Source: Ananas comosus | Lineage: Eukaryota; Streptophyta; Magnoliopsida; Poales; Bromeliaceae | DNA length: 64,000 nt | NCBI RefSeq assembly: GCF_001540865.1 | Contig: NC_033633.1 | Location: 889,130-953,129, forward strand | Reading direction: 5' to 3' | Shown: positions 24,347-41,533 of the stretch, piece by piece | How the letters are laid out: each line of letters opens with the position of its first letter | Position numbering within the stretch: the stretch's first letter is position 1 | Translations under genes and position numbers: made by a program | The notes under the pieces: model-generated | What the model saw: the letters and a program-made list of their open reading frames with translations, nothing else | Database searches by the model: none | Told to the model about the DNA's origin: nothing

Positions 24347-25680
24347 GCCCGATCGGCTCACGAAAGCGATTTAGTTCGCCGGTAGTTTTAATTTTGGTCT
24401 TATAGTGATCTTGTTGCGATTTACGATGAAATTGTATATTTAAGCATGTTCTGTATGTCTATGATCAGAATTTTCACTTTCAGCTAGTGTTTCTTTACTG
24501 GTGCTGGTCTACCTTGGCCTCATCAGTGACAACAATTAGTTACGTTGGTTGTACCTGGTCTACCGTGTTAGCAGCGAACAACACTGAAGTAAATTATCGC
24601 CTGAACCTGGTTCACCAACTCTGTGAATTGCTATGGTTAAAACTTAAAAGGCGGCGCATGCGCCCAAATGCGGGGCACTGTGATTTTGGAATCCCCTCAG
24701 CAAAACAGCTCTAACAATAGAGACTGATGAGACTGGCGGTGCATGGCTGATGCTGTGCACTGGGTGTAGGCAATAATTTCTCTCCGTTCATTGGGGTGGT
24801 AATCTAGCAAAGAGTTATAGCGAGAAGAAGCAACAACCAAAAAAAAAAAAAAGAAAAAAAGGAGAAATTTACGCACAGAAAAAAGAATCAAGCTTCTGTA
24901 TTTTTAAAAATATTAAGTTATTGATGTTTATAGATTTTCGGCTCTTGGATTAAGGGGTGTGCAGTTAGGATAATAGTGGCCCCCTAAAAATGGAGAAGGT
25001 AGTTGATTGAATAGTATGATCTAAAGAAAAAAATAATAATAATAAAAAATTTACAAATATATCTAAGTATTTGATACTTTTAAAAGCGTCGTAATCGAAT
25101 TCCACAAGAAAAATAGCTGGTCTTCAATTACTTAAAGACGGATAGCTGTTATTCTCACCGTTCAGATGTAACATGTGAGTTGCCCCTTTTTTTAATTTTT
25201 ATTTATTTTTTGGTGGTGTAGAGATTGTATTGCTTCTAACCGGTCAATTTGTGATGTGAACTTCTATAAAGTTGGTTGAAAAAGCGTGCAAGTTTGTCCT
25301 ACTATTTATAACATTGAGTGAATAATAAAGTTCATAAAAATTTATTTTAACATAAATATTTTTTTGAAATTGATATTTACGCGCATATCTTTTAAAGGCC
25401 TTGCTCGTGCGTGTATAATCAATTAGGAGTATGCATGCAAAATTTAGAGAAACACCTGCAAATGTTTCTTTTTCTTCCGTAGATATCGGCAACAGCAACC
25501 CTGGAGCAACCACACATGCAAGTGATCCCTCTCATTAATTTGAAAATGGCACAATATATGGTATTAACAAGAATAAAACATAATTATTTCTTTTTTTTTT
25601 TTTTTTTCTCTAAAGTTCTAGTGCAAATATTTAGACATTCTTTAAAGCGATGTGACTAAAAAACGGACGCCCAATACAAA
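24347..25680. other. MTP 3' UTR and intergenic spacer
   Basis: The first few hundred bases are probably the MTP 3' UTR. The rest is AT-rich with poly-A/T runs at about 24839-24861 and 25588-25608. No gene was recognised. Confidence 0.45.
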
Positions 25681-25935
25681 GGACAAAAATTTGGTGGGCA
25701 TCGTCCCCAAACAATTTTGTTTGGGGACGATGCCGTGCGGCGCCCACCGCGACCCTTGAAAACGGCCAAAAACAAAAAAAATAAAATAAAAATTGTGGGC
25801 TCCGTTTTTTAGAAAGAGAGAGAAAAAGGGGAAAGAGGCGGTGGCGATGGGCGCCCGTATACACACGGCACACGGTGCCCATCGGCTCTGTCCCTAAACA
25901 AATTGTTTGGACGGATGCCCACCAAATTTTTGTCC
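25681..25935. mobile_element. Mutator-like MITE, 255 bp, perfect 9-bp target duplication
   Basis: Both ends read GGACAAAAATTTGGTGGGCA inward, extending to an inverted repeat of more than 40 bp that includes CCAAACAATTTTGTTTGG. The target duplication CAATACAAA is exact at 25672-25680 and 25936-25944. The interior is GC-rich (GGCGCCCACCGC) and non-coding. It looks recent, given the intact TIRs and target duplication. Confidence 0.92.
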
Positions 25936-25944
25936 CAATACAAA

Positions 25945-27293
25945 CATCATGGATACAGTACACTGCAGGAAAAATATGATTAGATGCTCATACACCCACA
26001 CATCAAGCGACACCTCCCAAGTGCCTCCTCTATTGTGAATTAGGGTCGCAGGTCAAATTTACTAAATTTAGACAAATTTATTTAGAGCTTGTTTGGTTGC
26101 TCATAAATTACCGAGGTAATTAAAATAAATCACTTCAAAAAAATCGGTTACTTCTAAAAAAGAAAATTTTAAAGTGAAAAAATAACTGTAATCCGTAGCA
26201 ATTGTTGTTTGGTTATTTCTGAAAAAGTCATTTTAAAAATTGTAATTTAAATTGAAAATGCACAATTGAATTCCTAAATTAAATTTAAAGTTCAAATTAG
26301 AACTCTTGACTGAAATCAATTTTATGAATCAAATTTCCATTTAAATTTAAAACTAAAATTTCAGTTGAGATTGAAATTTAATAAAATTTATATTTCAACA
26401 AGTTTAATTAATTAAATTTCAATTCAAATTTGCATTTTCAATTAGATCTTAAAAGTACAAATTCAAACTTGATTCATAATTCGAATGTAAACTCTGAATT
26501 TAAAGATAGATTCAAAATTCATAATTCAATTCATAATGTATAATTGAACTCACAATTTGACTTGAAAGTTCAGATTGAAAGTTGAAACTCCTAACTAGAT
26601 TAAACTTATAAATTGAATTAAAATTTATATATTTAAACTTAAACTCGCAGGTTGAAACTTAAATTCAAAAATAAACCCAAAATTAATAGTTGAAATAAAA
26701 TTTGAATACACATGTTGTGTTCAAATCTAGTGCTTTGAAATTAAAATAATAATTTAAATTTGAATTTTATAATTTAAAATTCGAAATGCAAAATTAAATT
26801 TACTGTTCAAATTCAAATAACTTGAGTAGACGTTGAAAATCAACTATTAAGAACAAAATCTATTTACACCTCTTTACATGGGTTGTTAACTATTGAATTT
26901 TGATAACTATGAAGTTTTTTGGGTCAAAATTAAAAAAAATAATTTTTTTACTTTTTTTAAAAAATACCATTTTTGCCTCTTCACTTAGGGACAACCAAAT
27001 ATCACCTTACACACCCTCCCCACCAAAAAAAAAAAAAAGGGATTCATTGAATGTTGGAAAATAAATGAATCTCTATTTCAACTTTAATATGTCACATGAT
27101 GAAATATTCATTGAATATTGAAAAATAAATGAATCTCTATTTCAACTTTAATGTGTCATATATGATGAAATAATAGCACTGCTTTAATGGCCTTGGACTG
27201 GTGCAAAAAGACATGGCCATGCATCCGGAATATGGCCAACTTGTTATCCAGTAGCATCCGCCACAAATGGGGATAAAACTAACTTCGGTAAAA
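25945..27293. other. AT-rich non-coding region with degenerate AATTCAAATT-like repeats
   Basis: At about 26090-26880 short words such as AAATTTAAA, TTCAAATT and AATTGAAA recur in a diffuse pattern. This looks like decayed low-complexity or transposon interior. No reading frame of interest exists. Near-duplicate blocks GAATCTCTATTTCAACTTTA occur at about 27068 and 27131, giving a roughly 65-bp tandem duplication. Confidence 0.5.
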
Positions 27294-27906
27294 GGGGCTT
27301 TTTTCAATTTAGCCCTTTGACAAATTTTTATTTTAAAATAGTCCTATCAAAATTTAATTTGTAAAAATAGTTTTGCTCCTGCTACTGCCACACAGGCGCT
27401 ACATCAGCGCCACGCGGATAGGGCTGAGGCCAGTGTGTTAAGTTGAACACGGTGAACTATTCACCGTGTTCTTTCTCCGTATTTCATATTTATATTCATT
27501 TTCTTCTCTTTTAGGGATGTCAACGGGTCGGATTTGGATTGGATTTTTAAAAACTCGAAATTGAATCCGAAAATCAAATTAAAACCCAAACACGAATCCG
27601 AGCCCTACGGGTTTTAAAAATCCATATCCATATCCATATATTAAAGTTATATAGGTATAAATTTTTAAAACCCGCATTCGGAGATCCAAATCTGACCCAT
27701 TGACATCCCTAAAAGAGAAGAAAAGGAATATAAATATGAAACACGATGAATGATTCAACGTGTTCAACTTAACACACTGGCTCCAGCCCTGCTCGTGTGG
27801 TGTTGACGTAGTGCCTGCAGGGTCATGGCCATTTTTGCAAATTAAATTTTGACAGGACTATTTTTAAAATAAAATTTTTTCAGGGGGCCATTTGCAAAAA
27901 AAACCC
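27294..27906. mobile_element. Mutator-like foldback element, about 613 bp, with a symmetrical core
   Basis: The two halves are inverted copies over nearly the whole length. TTATTTTAAAATAGTCC and AGTGTGTTAAGTTGAACACG on the left are mirrored on the right. A core at 27513-27710 starts AGGGATGTCAACGGGTC and ends in its inverse, possibly a second element nested in the loop. Flanking 9-mers tcggtaaaa and tcgtaaaat are similar but not identical. It is non-coding. Confidence 0.7.
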
Positions 27907-29157
27907 TCGTAAAATGCTCCAAATTATCGTTTTGTTGGAAAAATCTTTATTTGCTATGTATTAGTTTTGCTTTCATTCAAAATTTCTTTTAAATTTTTAA
28001 TACTAAAATTTTAAAAATAAAATTATAATTATTAGATAGAAGATAAAATTAATATATCGTTGTTGACGGATGACTTCTCAATAAGGCGTGCTGAGAGTTT
28101 CCCACCGAATTTTTTTCAACAAATGCTAACACCTGTCTAAATTTCCGCATATACTTCTAATATGCGGAGACCGTGGACCTTATAAAAAAAGCACCAATCA
28201 ATCCTCTTGCTTTTAAAATTAAATCCTAAGCTCTAGCACAATGACACAAACTAAGAATTCTAGTATTATTTATTATTCATTTTTAATATAATCGCATTTT
28301 TCCGTGCCAGGTTCGTCAAAACGCAACAAGACGGGCTACCGGTCCAGGTTCATCCTATTTCTCTCAACACGGATCGCAACGAGGAGGACTTACTACCGTG
28401 TCTAATTTGTGCATGTGAAATGTGCTACGCGCACCCCATACAGTACCCTGGTTAAGGTTTGGGTGGCTAGAGAGTCAAAATTTACGGTAAGGACAACGTT
28501 AACGCTGAAATTATTTATTGGCTTAAACAAAATTTAATAAATTTTGATTTGCACTTAATTTAAAAAAATCATGCAAATGGTATGCTTTTAATCTCATAAA
28601 TCAGATTTAATCATCGAGGCAGCGACTTGGAGGTACTGGCCATTGTTTAACTATAATTTTTTGAAAATTTTCGAAATCTTATTCTACAGTATAATTATGA
28701 TATAATAAAGTGTTACTTGTGTAATATTAGGGAGAGAAGTTCCGATCAAAAATTTTGTCGAATTATTAAAATTTCTGCTCAGAACTTTGTTTTTATTCTC
28801 TGTCGGAACGAGTTAATCTTTTAATTAAAATAGCAGCGGAGAGAGCCAAAACATATTGTGAAGTTTGAACTGGGTACATATTTGGGTACGTCAAGCAACT
28901 TCCCCGGATATATAATAAACGTGGTCGTAGGAAGCAGCACACGGCTACGGGTCACACAAACGAAGGAACGATAGAGGCACACGATATGACCCTGTGCGCG
29001 GGTTAGTTATTAATCGCTGAGTTTTGTTGTCACATGCAACACCTCTCTCCGTCTCGTGATTGGTGAGGAAGGAGAAAAGAGGCGATTCGGAGTATTGGGA
29101 GATCGGGGGGTGGGTCGTGGTGGGGGAGAGATTTATTTGATTCTCCCGCTTCACAAA
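27907..29157. other. Intergenic and SULTR4 upstream region
   Basis: AT-rich spacer becomes less AT-rich from about 28300. The last 100 bases before the ATG at 29158 are a G-rich leader. No TATA box was assigned and no other gene was seen. Confidence 0.4.
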
Positions 29158-32100
29158 ATGCAGCGATCGTCGTACGCCTCCTCCAGCGTCGGCGACATCG
29201 TCGCCGCCGCGGGCTCCGTCTCTGGCGGCGGAGGAGGAGGGGCGAGGACGGTGCGGGTGATACCGCTCCAGCACCCGTCGTCCTCGGCGCCGGCGACGCC
29301 GTCGCCGCCGCTACACGCCCGGTGGGCGGCGAAGCTCCGCCGCATGGGCGCCGGCGAGTGGCTCGAGCTCCTCCTCCCCTGCTCCCGGTGGCTCCGCACC
29401 TACCGGTGGCGCGAGTGGCTCCAGGCCGACGTCATGGCCGGCGTCACCGTCGGCGTCATGCTCGTCCCCCAGGTGCGATCTCCCTCTCGCCGATCTCTCA
29501 ATCTCCATCTCCATCTCGATCCCGATCGAAGAGGAAGCTGGGGTAAATAGTTGATTAGATGTGTTATAGTGGAATCGAGTAGTAGTTTCGTTGCTTAATT
29601 TGGAATGCTAGGGTTTACGTTGTATGAAGTTAGAAGTATTGTGATTCGTCAGTTTGTTTTTGGGAATGGTGTGAATATAAGTTTTGATTGAAGCGAATCT
29701 TTGAGTGGAATGAGTGCGAAATTTTGATTCCTTTTTTACCTTTTTTTTCCCCTTAATATGCAAAATTTAGGCTATGTCCTACGCGAAGTTAGCTGGGCTT
29801 CATCCTATATATGGGCTTTGTGAGTATAATTCCTTTTGTTCTTACCATATTAAGATTCTTCTATTAAAGTATGATGATCTGCTTTTTTTTTTTTCCCTTT
29901 TTTTTTGTTGTTATTGCCGATGATCTTCTTTTATTCTGGTTAAACAAACAGATTCAGGATTTGTACCAGTATTTGTTTATGCGATTTTTGGATCCTCGCG
30001 TCAGCTAGCGATCGGTCCTGTTGCTTTAGTGTCTCTTTTGGTGTCGAATGTCCTTGGTAGCATTGTTGATTCCTCTAATGAGCTTTACACGGAACTCGCA
30101 ATACTGTTGGCTCTCATGGTTGGGGTATTGGAATGTCTCATGGGTTTGTTAAGGTAACCAAATAGCAACTTCAGATGTTTTACTGCTATGTTTATCGTCC
30201 CTTTGATGTGTTGAAATACAAATAGATCAAGGAGATTGCAGTTCCAAACGTATTGGCGGCAATCTCTTGAGCATTCAGTTTCCAGTTCTTGCAGATAGTT
30301 GGCACATGCTTTAGATAGAATTTCTAATTTCTGATGCACTGCCTGTTTGGCTTGGCTTGTGGAATAGTTTCTCTACCCTAGAAAGTAACGATAACTAAAA
30401 TTATCTTGTGATTTTGTAAGTAGAAGCTCTAATTTGGAGCTTCTAGTTTTACTGTGGTGAGAAGCCGTTAAGGAGATTTTCAAAGCTTCTTTATACTTCT
30501 TTACTCAAACAGCACTGTAGTGGAAGCGCCAAGCAAACTATTCTGTAGACTTTCTCTAGCTTTTATTGTAACTTGCCATATTAAGCTAAATACTGCTTCA
30601 AGTTAGAAATTTGTAGCAGTTTAAACTTGTGTAATGATGTAATCTAACTCATATCTTGCATCCTCTATAGGCTTGGGTGGCTTATCCGTTTCGTAAGCCA
30701 TTCTGTAATATCCGGCTTCACGACTGCATCAGCCATCGTCATTGCCTTGTCTCAAGTGAAATACTTCCTGGGATATGATGTAGTAAGAAGCAGCAAAATT
30801 ATCCCACTAGTCAGGAGTATCATTGCTGGAATTGGTGATGTATGCTTCTCGCATCCTGGTGATTATTTTGTTGCTTATTTTTGAGCAAATACCTGATTCT
30901 TGATACGATCTTCTTCATGTCTGTATATATTGTTTTACGACTTCTCGAAGTTGTCTGGTTGTTGCGCTATCTACTTTAGGATGTACAATCTCATACTTGT
31001 AATAGATTGTGAGCTATTAATCAATCTGTCAATGCTCAAATTTTTGTTTAATATGCAGTAGAATGAAAAGAAACTGTATGTATTCCAATTATTCCATAGT
31101 AGAAACTGTATATGTGTGTTTCCCCATCCAAGCTACCTGCTACATTTGTAAATTTTTCTAGAAAAGCTCAGTGAAGCATTCTTGAAGAGATTTGTGTCAA
31201 GAATATGTGATTTTACGTTCATTCCACAGCCTGCTTTCTGAGCAGTTCATAGAAGTTAAAGCTTTAAGAAAATAGAGGAGAACAACAAGAAAGAGTAGGC
31301 GGATCCACTCTGACTATTGCGTTTAGTGAGATAAGCCTCATTATTCCACCTTTTCTTCTTTTCCAGTGGGAAGGGCCTCTATACCCATAACTGCCGTAAT
31401 GCTGTGACAGATAGACTCGACATAGGTGCTTGTCTTGCCTATGATAGTCCCTGACTGTTGAAGGAGATCTGTTAAACTGATCCTTTTAGTTCTTCTCTTG
31501 AAAAATTTTGAGCCGAGGATTATTGTATCCTTTTTGGAACTGAAATTGTCTCAATTTTTTTCCCTTTTTTTAGACTACACGTGCTTTCTTTGTTTAGCTC
31601 ATAAATATTGATAGGTTGTATATATCTTGCTTGCTTATGAGCTTTTTAATTGGGCTAATATCCCTCCTTATATTTCACCTCTATAATCTTATAATATATT
31701 TATGATGACATTCAATTTACTAATCTTTTGCAGCAGTTTCATTTTTGTAGTTTTCCTGGCCCCCGTTTGTACTGGGATGTTCTTTTCTTGCAATTCTTCT
31801 TCTCATGAAGCACATGGTAAGAATTGTCTTTCACTTCCTTTGAATTTAGATTCAAATCAATTTCCACCTGAAAATAATTAATACACTCTTAACTAACCCA
31901 CCACATGTGGTAGGGGAAATCAAGTAAAAGATTGCGGTACTTCAGAGCTGCTGGACCCCTTACAGCAGTTGTACTGGGAACACTCATTGTCAAGATATTT
32001 CATCCGTCTTCAATCTCAGTAGTAAGATGTACTTCATTTGAAATATTACGTTATGTTTTACCACGGCTGTTGTTCTCAGATCTTCAACTGTAACAATTTG

Positions 32101-35100
32101 GTCCCTGAAATCTGACCTTGATTCTAATTTCATCATAAGAATTTCAATCTGGTCCTTGTGGTTTGATGTCTATTTCCATTTAATGACTGAAAATCGGTCT
32201 TTATTTAGATTTCATCCACGTAGTTTCAATTTTAACTAGGGAATGCATGACAGTGGTCCTACTTGACACTTTTTCAGATGGTAGACCGCAAAACTTAATC
32301 ATGCAAACTTCCTTCAGGGACTATAATTGTTACAATCGAAAACATGTGGATGAACTAAAATTTATTCTTCAGCATGATTTATGTGAAATGCGAAGTCCAA
32401 ATTGTATCACAATATCTGACTTGTTACTGTTTTTAGGTAGGTGAAATTCCCCAAGGCCTTCCAAAGTTTTCTATTCCTAAAGGATTTCAACATGCGAAGT
32501 CTCTCATTTCAACAGCACTTCTTATTACTGGTGTTGCTATATTGGTACAAACAATTTTCTTTTGACTGTGTTCTAACTTTGACGCTTATTGCCATTTGTA
32601 GGTCTCATTGCCATAAGCACTTATATATTTTTATTTTTTGTGATTTAGGAGTCTGTGGGGATAGCTAAAGCCTTAGCTGCTAAGAATGGATATGAATTGG
32701 ACTCGAACCAAGAGGTAATCATATCATATGCTTTAGCCCAACTATAGCTGTTTGCAATCACTTTGTCGCAACGTTCAATTATAGTTCTGATGTCTTTATT
32801 TTTTCGTGACATTTTTAATTATCTCGAACAGATTAGGGGCATGAAAGCTTTAATACTTTTTTAACGTATCATATGTTAACTTCGAAGATTCATATACAAT
32901 TCGACATACATAAATGTGTACATACATGCATATACACTGCAACTATGAATTTTTGTATGCAACACTCTGTGATGCGTACACAGAAGAAAAGTTTGGAGAA
33001 GCAAAAATCCTTAGGAAGTGTTTAAGAGATGACTGGATTCCAAAAATGGCCAAGAACAACTTAGATGGTAATAATTTTTGGTCGGTATTCAGCAGTAGAA
33101 GTGTGAAAAGAATACAGCCTAGAAGATTTACAGAAGTATATTGCTGGCGTGACATTTAATTCTATGCATATCTGAATCAGTTTGTGTTATGTAACTAATG
33201 GAAAGAAGTCACGCCATGTTCTTTTACTTGAGGATTCTAATTTGCATTCAGATGGCCCAGTTTTATATTGGCTATTTAGTTCCATGACTGACTAAAAGGA
33301 TTGCTACATTTTTCACTTCATTTGATGAAATTCTTCCGCTTATCATTTGCAGTTATTTGGTCTCGGTGTTGCAAACATATGTGGCTCATTCTTTGGTTCG
33401 TACCCTGCCACTGGTAAGATACTAATCCTGTGTATATTACAAGGTCTGACTAATGTTTACTTTTTATTCTTTGCATTTCCAGATAAAAACAGTTAAACCT
33501 AGGTTTGAGCTAGCGTGAGTTAGTGAGATGGAGTCTCACTATTTTTTATGCAGGTTCATTTTCCAGGTCAGCTGTAAATCATGAGAGTGGCGCACAGACT
33601 GGATTATCTGGAATTACTATGGGCATTATAATGGGTTGTGCCCTTATGTTTATGACACCATTATTCAGTGACATACCTCAGGTATAACTTTTAAAACTGC
33701 ATATCCGATAGTATTAGCTATGAACTTTTCATGCATACTATTACTATCATATTGAGGCCATCTTTTCAATAACAATATTTCTCTATTGATTAAGCAATAA
33801 TATGACTGATTAGTAATACTGCTATCTTTACTCAAATTCATAGTTCAATGTTGCTAGTTTACCTTGTCATGTCTAATTGAATTCCTCTGTTAACATCATT
33901 TCATAGCAGGAACTAATTGTGAAATTGTAGCAGTGAAGAACTAATTAAATATTACTAGTTCTTTTGTTTTTTCCATGTAATCTCTTTCTTATATGCTTTC
34001 ACAATCATGTAACATATCTGCTCACTGTTGATTTGCTTTTCTCTGTATTAGTGTGCCTTGGCTGCGATTGTGGTTTCTGCTGTCATGGGCCTTGTAAGGA
34101 TCTCTCACGCCTAATTTCTTTTCTATATAGTTTAGAATAATTTACAGATCTCTTATGTTGATCAATCAAATCTGAAATTCTTTTTATAAGAAAAGAAGTT
34201 CCTCATCATTATTGGTGTAATGTGCTACGTACTTTAGGGCAGCTAAATAACCGTTGTTTTTCAAAATCTGAACAGTCATAGTATATAGGCATTATATTGA
34301 TGAACAATCTTTGTTGATGGCTTGTTCTATTAAGTTGGGTAGTGTAATTCGTTCTCTAATCCAGCTCAGGTTTAATTCATTTGATTTGGCTTGACGTAGG
34401 AGTATTTTCCAGTTTAGTTGTTTACTTGGGTGGATCTGGTTGAAGTCGAGCCAAAATGAAGCAATTAACACAACTGGCTATATCTTATCAAGATCGAGTT
34501 TGAGTAACCACTTAGTCTTATTTGGATTTCTAGATGGCTTGTGAATTCACTCTTCCATTCTTTGAAGCCCGGTTGATGGATTTCTAATTCTTTCACCTTA
34601 TCAATGTAAATTTCTGAAATGCATTTGTTGCCATGAATTATTATTGATAACAGTACTCTGTGGTCTTGATCATAAAAGCCTCAGAGGCGTCCTTGCATTG
34701 TAGAATTGCATCACCTTGTTATGTTACTTCATCTGAAAAATTCACAATCAGCTGGCTATGTTTAAATGAAAAGCTCTTACCTAACAAAATTGTAGCCCCA
34801 ACATCCTCAAATAATTCTCCTAAACCCACCATTAAATTAGTTACAGTGCTTTTGTTTTGAAACAAAAAACAATAGAAAATAAAGAAAAACTCAAACAACT
34901 TGAGATTGAAACTAGATATGACTGTCTGACTGAGTTGTAGTAAAACGTAAAAGCTCATATTTAATTGTGACTTCAGTCTTTGCCTGCCTTTTGAAGATTT
35001 TGATTGTTTTTACTTGTAACATACATAATATCTATGATTTATAGGTTGATTACGAGGAAGCCATGTTTCTGTGGGGTATAGATAAGAAAGATTTTCTCCT

Positions 35101-37281
35101 CTGGACAATCACTTGCGTCACAACTTTAATATTTGGTATTGAGATAGGCGTTCTTGTGGGGGTAAGTATTGAAGTTGCTCCATGTTCTCAGATGTCGTTC
35201 AATTGATGAGCATCTTTTTTGATTAAAATGTGTTCTCCAAAGGTTTAATATTATTTACTGATGTTTATACGGAGAAGACTACAAGCATGATTCTTTTTTA
35301 ACTAGTTCGATGGTGCTTGTTTTTCTCTTTTGAAAATAACATTGTATGATCATATAGTAAGATATATATGTTGACCCCTTAAAGAAGAGGCCGTTTTGAT
35401 ATAGATCCCCCATATCCAAAAAAATTAATTAATAAATAAATAAAGTCAGGTCTATTACAAAGCAGCCTATAGTTGAGGTAGTCTCTGCATTTTCACCTAT
35501 CATTTGTTACATGTTTTGAGCCCAATATGCATCTTGGAGGTCTTCAATGTAACAGTTATATATCTGGTTTCCAGGCTGACATGTGGAACCATGACACAGA
35601 AGGATGCTAGGACATTTGTACTCAAATTATCATTTTATTGTGTGGTAATCATAATCGTAATGTTGTGAGTTGAACCGATTCTTTTGTAGGTTGGGTTCTC
35701 ACTAGCATTCGTCATACATGAATCAGCAAATCCCCATATAGGTGAGTATCTTCTGAGAATTCCGAAATCATAAGATTTCAGAATTATTAATAAGCAATAT
35801 TCCAAAAATGAACTCAAGCGCGATTATGAAAGCCTGTGTTGATCATGTGCTAGTTATTTTGTTTATTGATTTGCTGTAGCTGTTTTGGGGCGTCTTCCTG
35901 GGACTACCATCTATAGAAACACTCTGCAGTATCCTGAAGCATATACGTATGGCGGGATAGTTGTGGTTCGAGTTGATGCACCAATTTACTTTGCAAACAT
36001 AAGTTATATAAAGGACAGGTGGAATATCTGAAGCTCTAGATTTTTATCGTCTAATTATATATTGTTAGATGTGAGTTATTCATTGCGTACTGATATCACT
36101 GTTCCAACTTATGTATCAGGCTACGTGAATATGAACTCAACATTTCAACCACAAGTCGAGGACCAAATGTTGGAAGGATTTACTTTGTTGTCCTTGAAAT
36201 GTCACGTAAGTAATCGGAATTTTCTTCCATGTATAAGCCTTTTCTTTTAAAGAATGACAAGCAAAAATAGCAATGAAATTTTGGCGAGAAGGATTGCTCG
36301 AGCTACCGAGTAATTAGGCTTGCTTGAGCTATCAAGTAATTAGGTGGGTGGTATTATCAACAAAGCAAATTTTTTGTATTTATAGAGGGAATTTAATACA
36401 GTCACTATTAAGCCTCATAGGCATATATTACATGAAAGGGACTCTTTCATAATTTTATTTCCACATCAAGCTCAGCCAAATTTAGTTTTTATGCTTTGTT
36501 TGGATGGAGAGAGGAGGAGAGAAAGGAAGAGAAAAGAAAAGGAGGGAAAAAAAAAGAAAGTAATTCCTCTCCTGATGTTTGGATAAACAGATGAAAAGAA
36601 GAGAACTTTCTCTCCGTTCCCCCCCTCATTTGGAGAGAAAAGAAACTGTCCATTATGGAAGGTCATTTATTTTCTTTCCATTTCTTTTTTTTGTGTCCTC
36701 AAGTTTCGATCCAAAGAGGAAAAATCATTCTTTCCTAATTTTCGTCACTTTTTTCTCCTTTTCTCTCCATCCAAACGGGTGTGTTAGTGACCGATTCAAT
36801 AGTAGACTAACAGGACCAGTCAAATTTCTGCAGCTGTTACATACATAGACTCTAGTGCCGTTCAAGCTCTGAAGGACTTGCATCAGGAATACAAAGCACG
36901 CGACATCCAGGTATATTTCCAACCTTCGAGTAATAACTTTTAGTACCGTGTGTCCTCTTTCAAAAATAACAGGGCCTTTTATTACCTTTGGATCCATTCT
37001 TTCCACAGATTGCAATAGCTAACCCGAATCGGCAAGTTCATTTCTTACTATCAAGATCAGGCCTGATAGACCTGATTGGTAAGGAGTGGTGCTTCGTGAG
37101 GGTGCACGATGCCGTGCAAGTTTGCCTTCAACATGTCGAGAACTTGAGAGGTAAAGCGCCAAGTGCAGGAGATCAAACCCCGAGGCGGCAGCTGAGCCTT
37201 TTCCAAACTATGTGGAAGCAAGATGGGAAAGATGCTTTGGTTCCCGAAGCTGAGCCCCTCTTGCGCGCAAATGTCGTATAA
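29158..37281 (+). CDS. SULTR4: SULTR4-type tonoplast sulfate transporter, 17 exons, STAS domain
   Basis: Group 4 SULTRs release sulfate from the vacuole. Exons: 29158-29472, 29771-29819, 29952-30153, 30671-30839, 31751-31816, 31914-32021, 32437-32544, 32649-32714, 33353-33413, 33554-33681, 34052-34093, 35045-35161, 35690-35741, 35880-36018, 36120-36205, 36834-36910 and 37009-37281. All use GT-AG, and the joined frame is 685 aa, as in Arabidopsis SULTR4;1. Membrane-core motifs include [65 protein letters not shown] and [20 protein letters not shown]. The C-terminal STAS domain, about residues 505-640, has [18 protein letters not shown] and [10 protein letters not shown]. The Gly-rich, basic N terminus is typical of group 4. 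Exon 5 uses the TTTTGTAG acceptor; the CAG 13 bases upstream would add a stop. Intron 15 holds a MITE. The gene converges on actin, with about 700 bp between stop codons. Confidence 0.96.
36493..36780. mobile_element. MITE in SULTR4 intron 15
   Basis: The terminal inverted repeat GTTTGGATGGAGAGA is present at 36499 and, inverted, at about 36762-36776. The left arm is purine-rich and the right arm pyrimidine-rich, so the transcript could fold into a hairpin within the intron. It is non-coding. The right end is about 50 bp from the exon 16 acceptor. Confidence 0.7.
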
Positions 37282-37982
37282 GTGCTTGCAGCGTGCATGT
37301 ATATTGTTTAAAGATGCGAATGTTTTGTTTATGGGCTTCTTATAGACATTGCTAAGCGTTGATCATGATTCTTTTCCATCCGTACGTACCATGTCATCTT
37401 ACACGTGATTGTAACATATCATGATTGTATTGAACAATAATATGTAAATATGATTTGACTTGATTCGGGATTGTACGATTTGTGCGGGGAGATAGTAAAC
37501 TATCTGACGCATATTGGGCGTCTGTAACTAGTACGCGCCAAAACTGTTTAAGCACAACATCGTTAATATTGTTTTTGGGCTCGTAAATCTCTGATTTATT
37601 TTCAAGTTACACGGATCATTTTATTAATGAGCTATATGATGAAAAACATTAAATTTGATTTTTGCGAATTAGAACCTTCCAAAGATGCACAATTAAAAAT
37701 AAATAAGATAGAAGAAAACATCACCAGGGCTTCAACTAGCCCGAATGCAACGATATTAAAATTAAAAGAGTGCAAGAATTTGGACATACCAGCTACCTGT
37801 TCGACGACGACTATATGAAGTGACGCAATCAAAGCAACCATAGAGCACACACAAATCCCAACTACAAACTCTTTCTAGCAAACCAACGATGTAAAGAAAA
37901 TGAGATTATACACGGGACAAAGAAGAACACCACATGAAAGGATGGAAGGCAATTATAATGCACGCCCATAGAACTGGGGAGC
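37282..37982. other. Convergent 3' UTRs of SULTR4 and actin
   Basis: This 700-bp gap separates the two stop codons on opposite strands. AT-rich motifs such as AATAATATGTAAAT near 37436 could serve SULTR4 polyadenylation. No gene was recognised. Confidence 0.45.
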
Positions 37983-41497
<3,515 letters not shown>

Positions 41498-41526
41498 GTA
41501 AAGAGGGGAAAGCAGTGAGAGGCCCA

Positions 41527-41533
41527 ATTTATA
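41527..41533 (-). promoter_or_regulatory. Actin TATA box
   Basis: TATAAAT on the minus strand is followed by TGGGCCT (site II-like element). It is about 150 bp upstream of the likely leader-intron donor, placing the transcription start near 41497. Confidence 0.65.
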
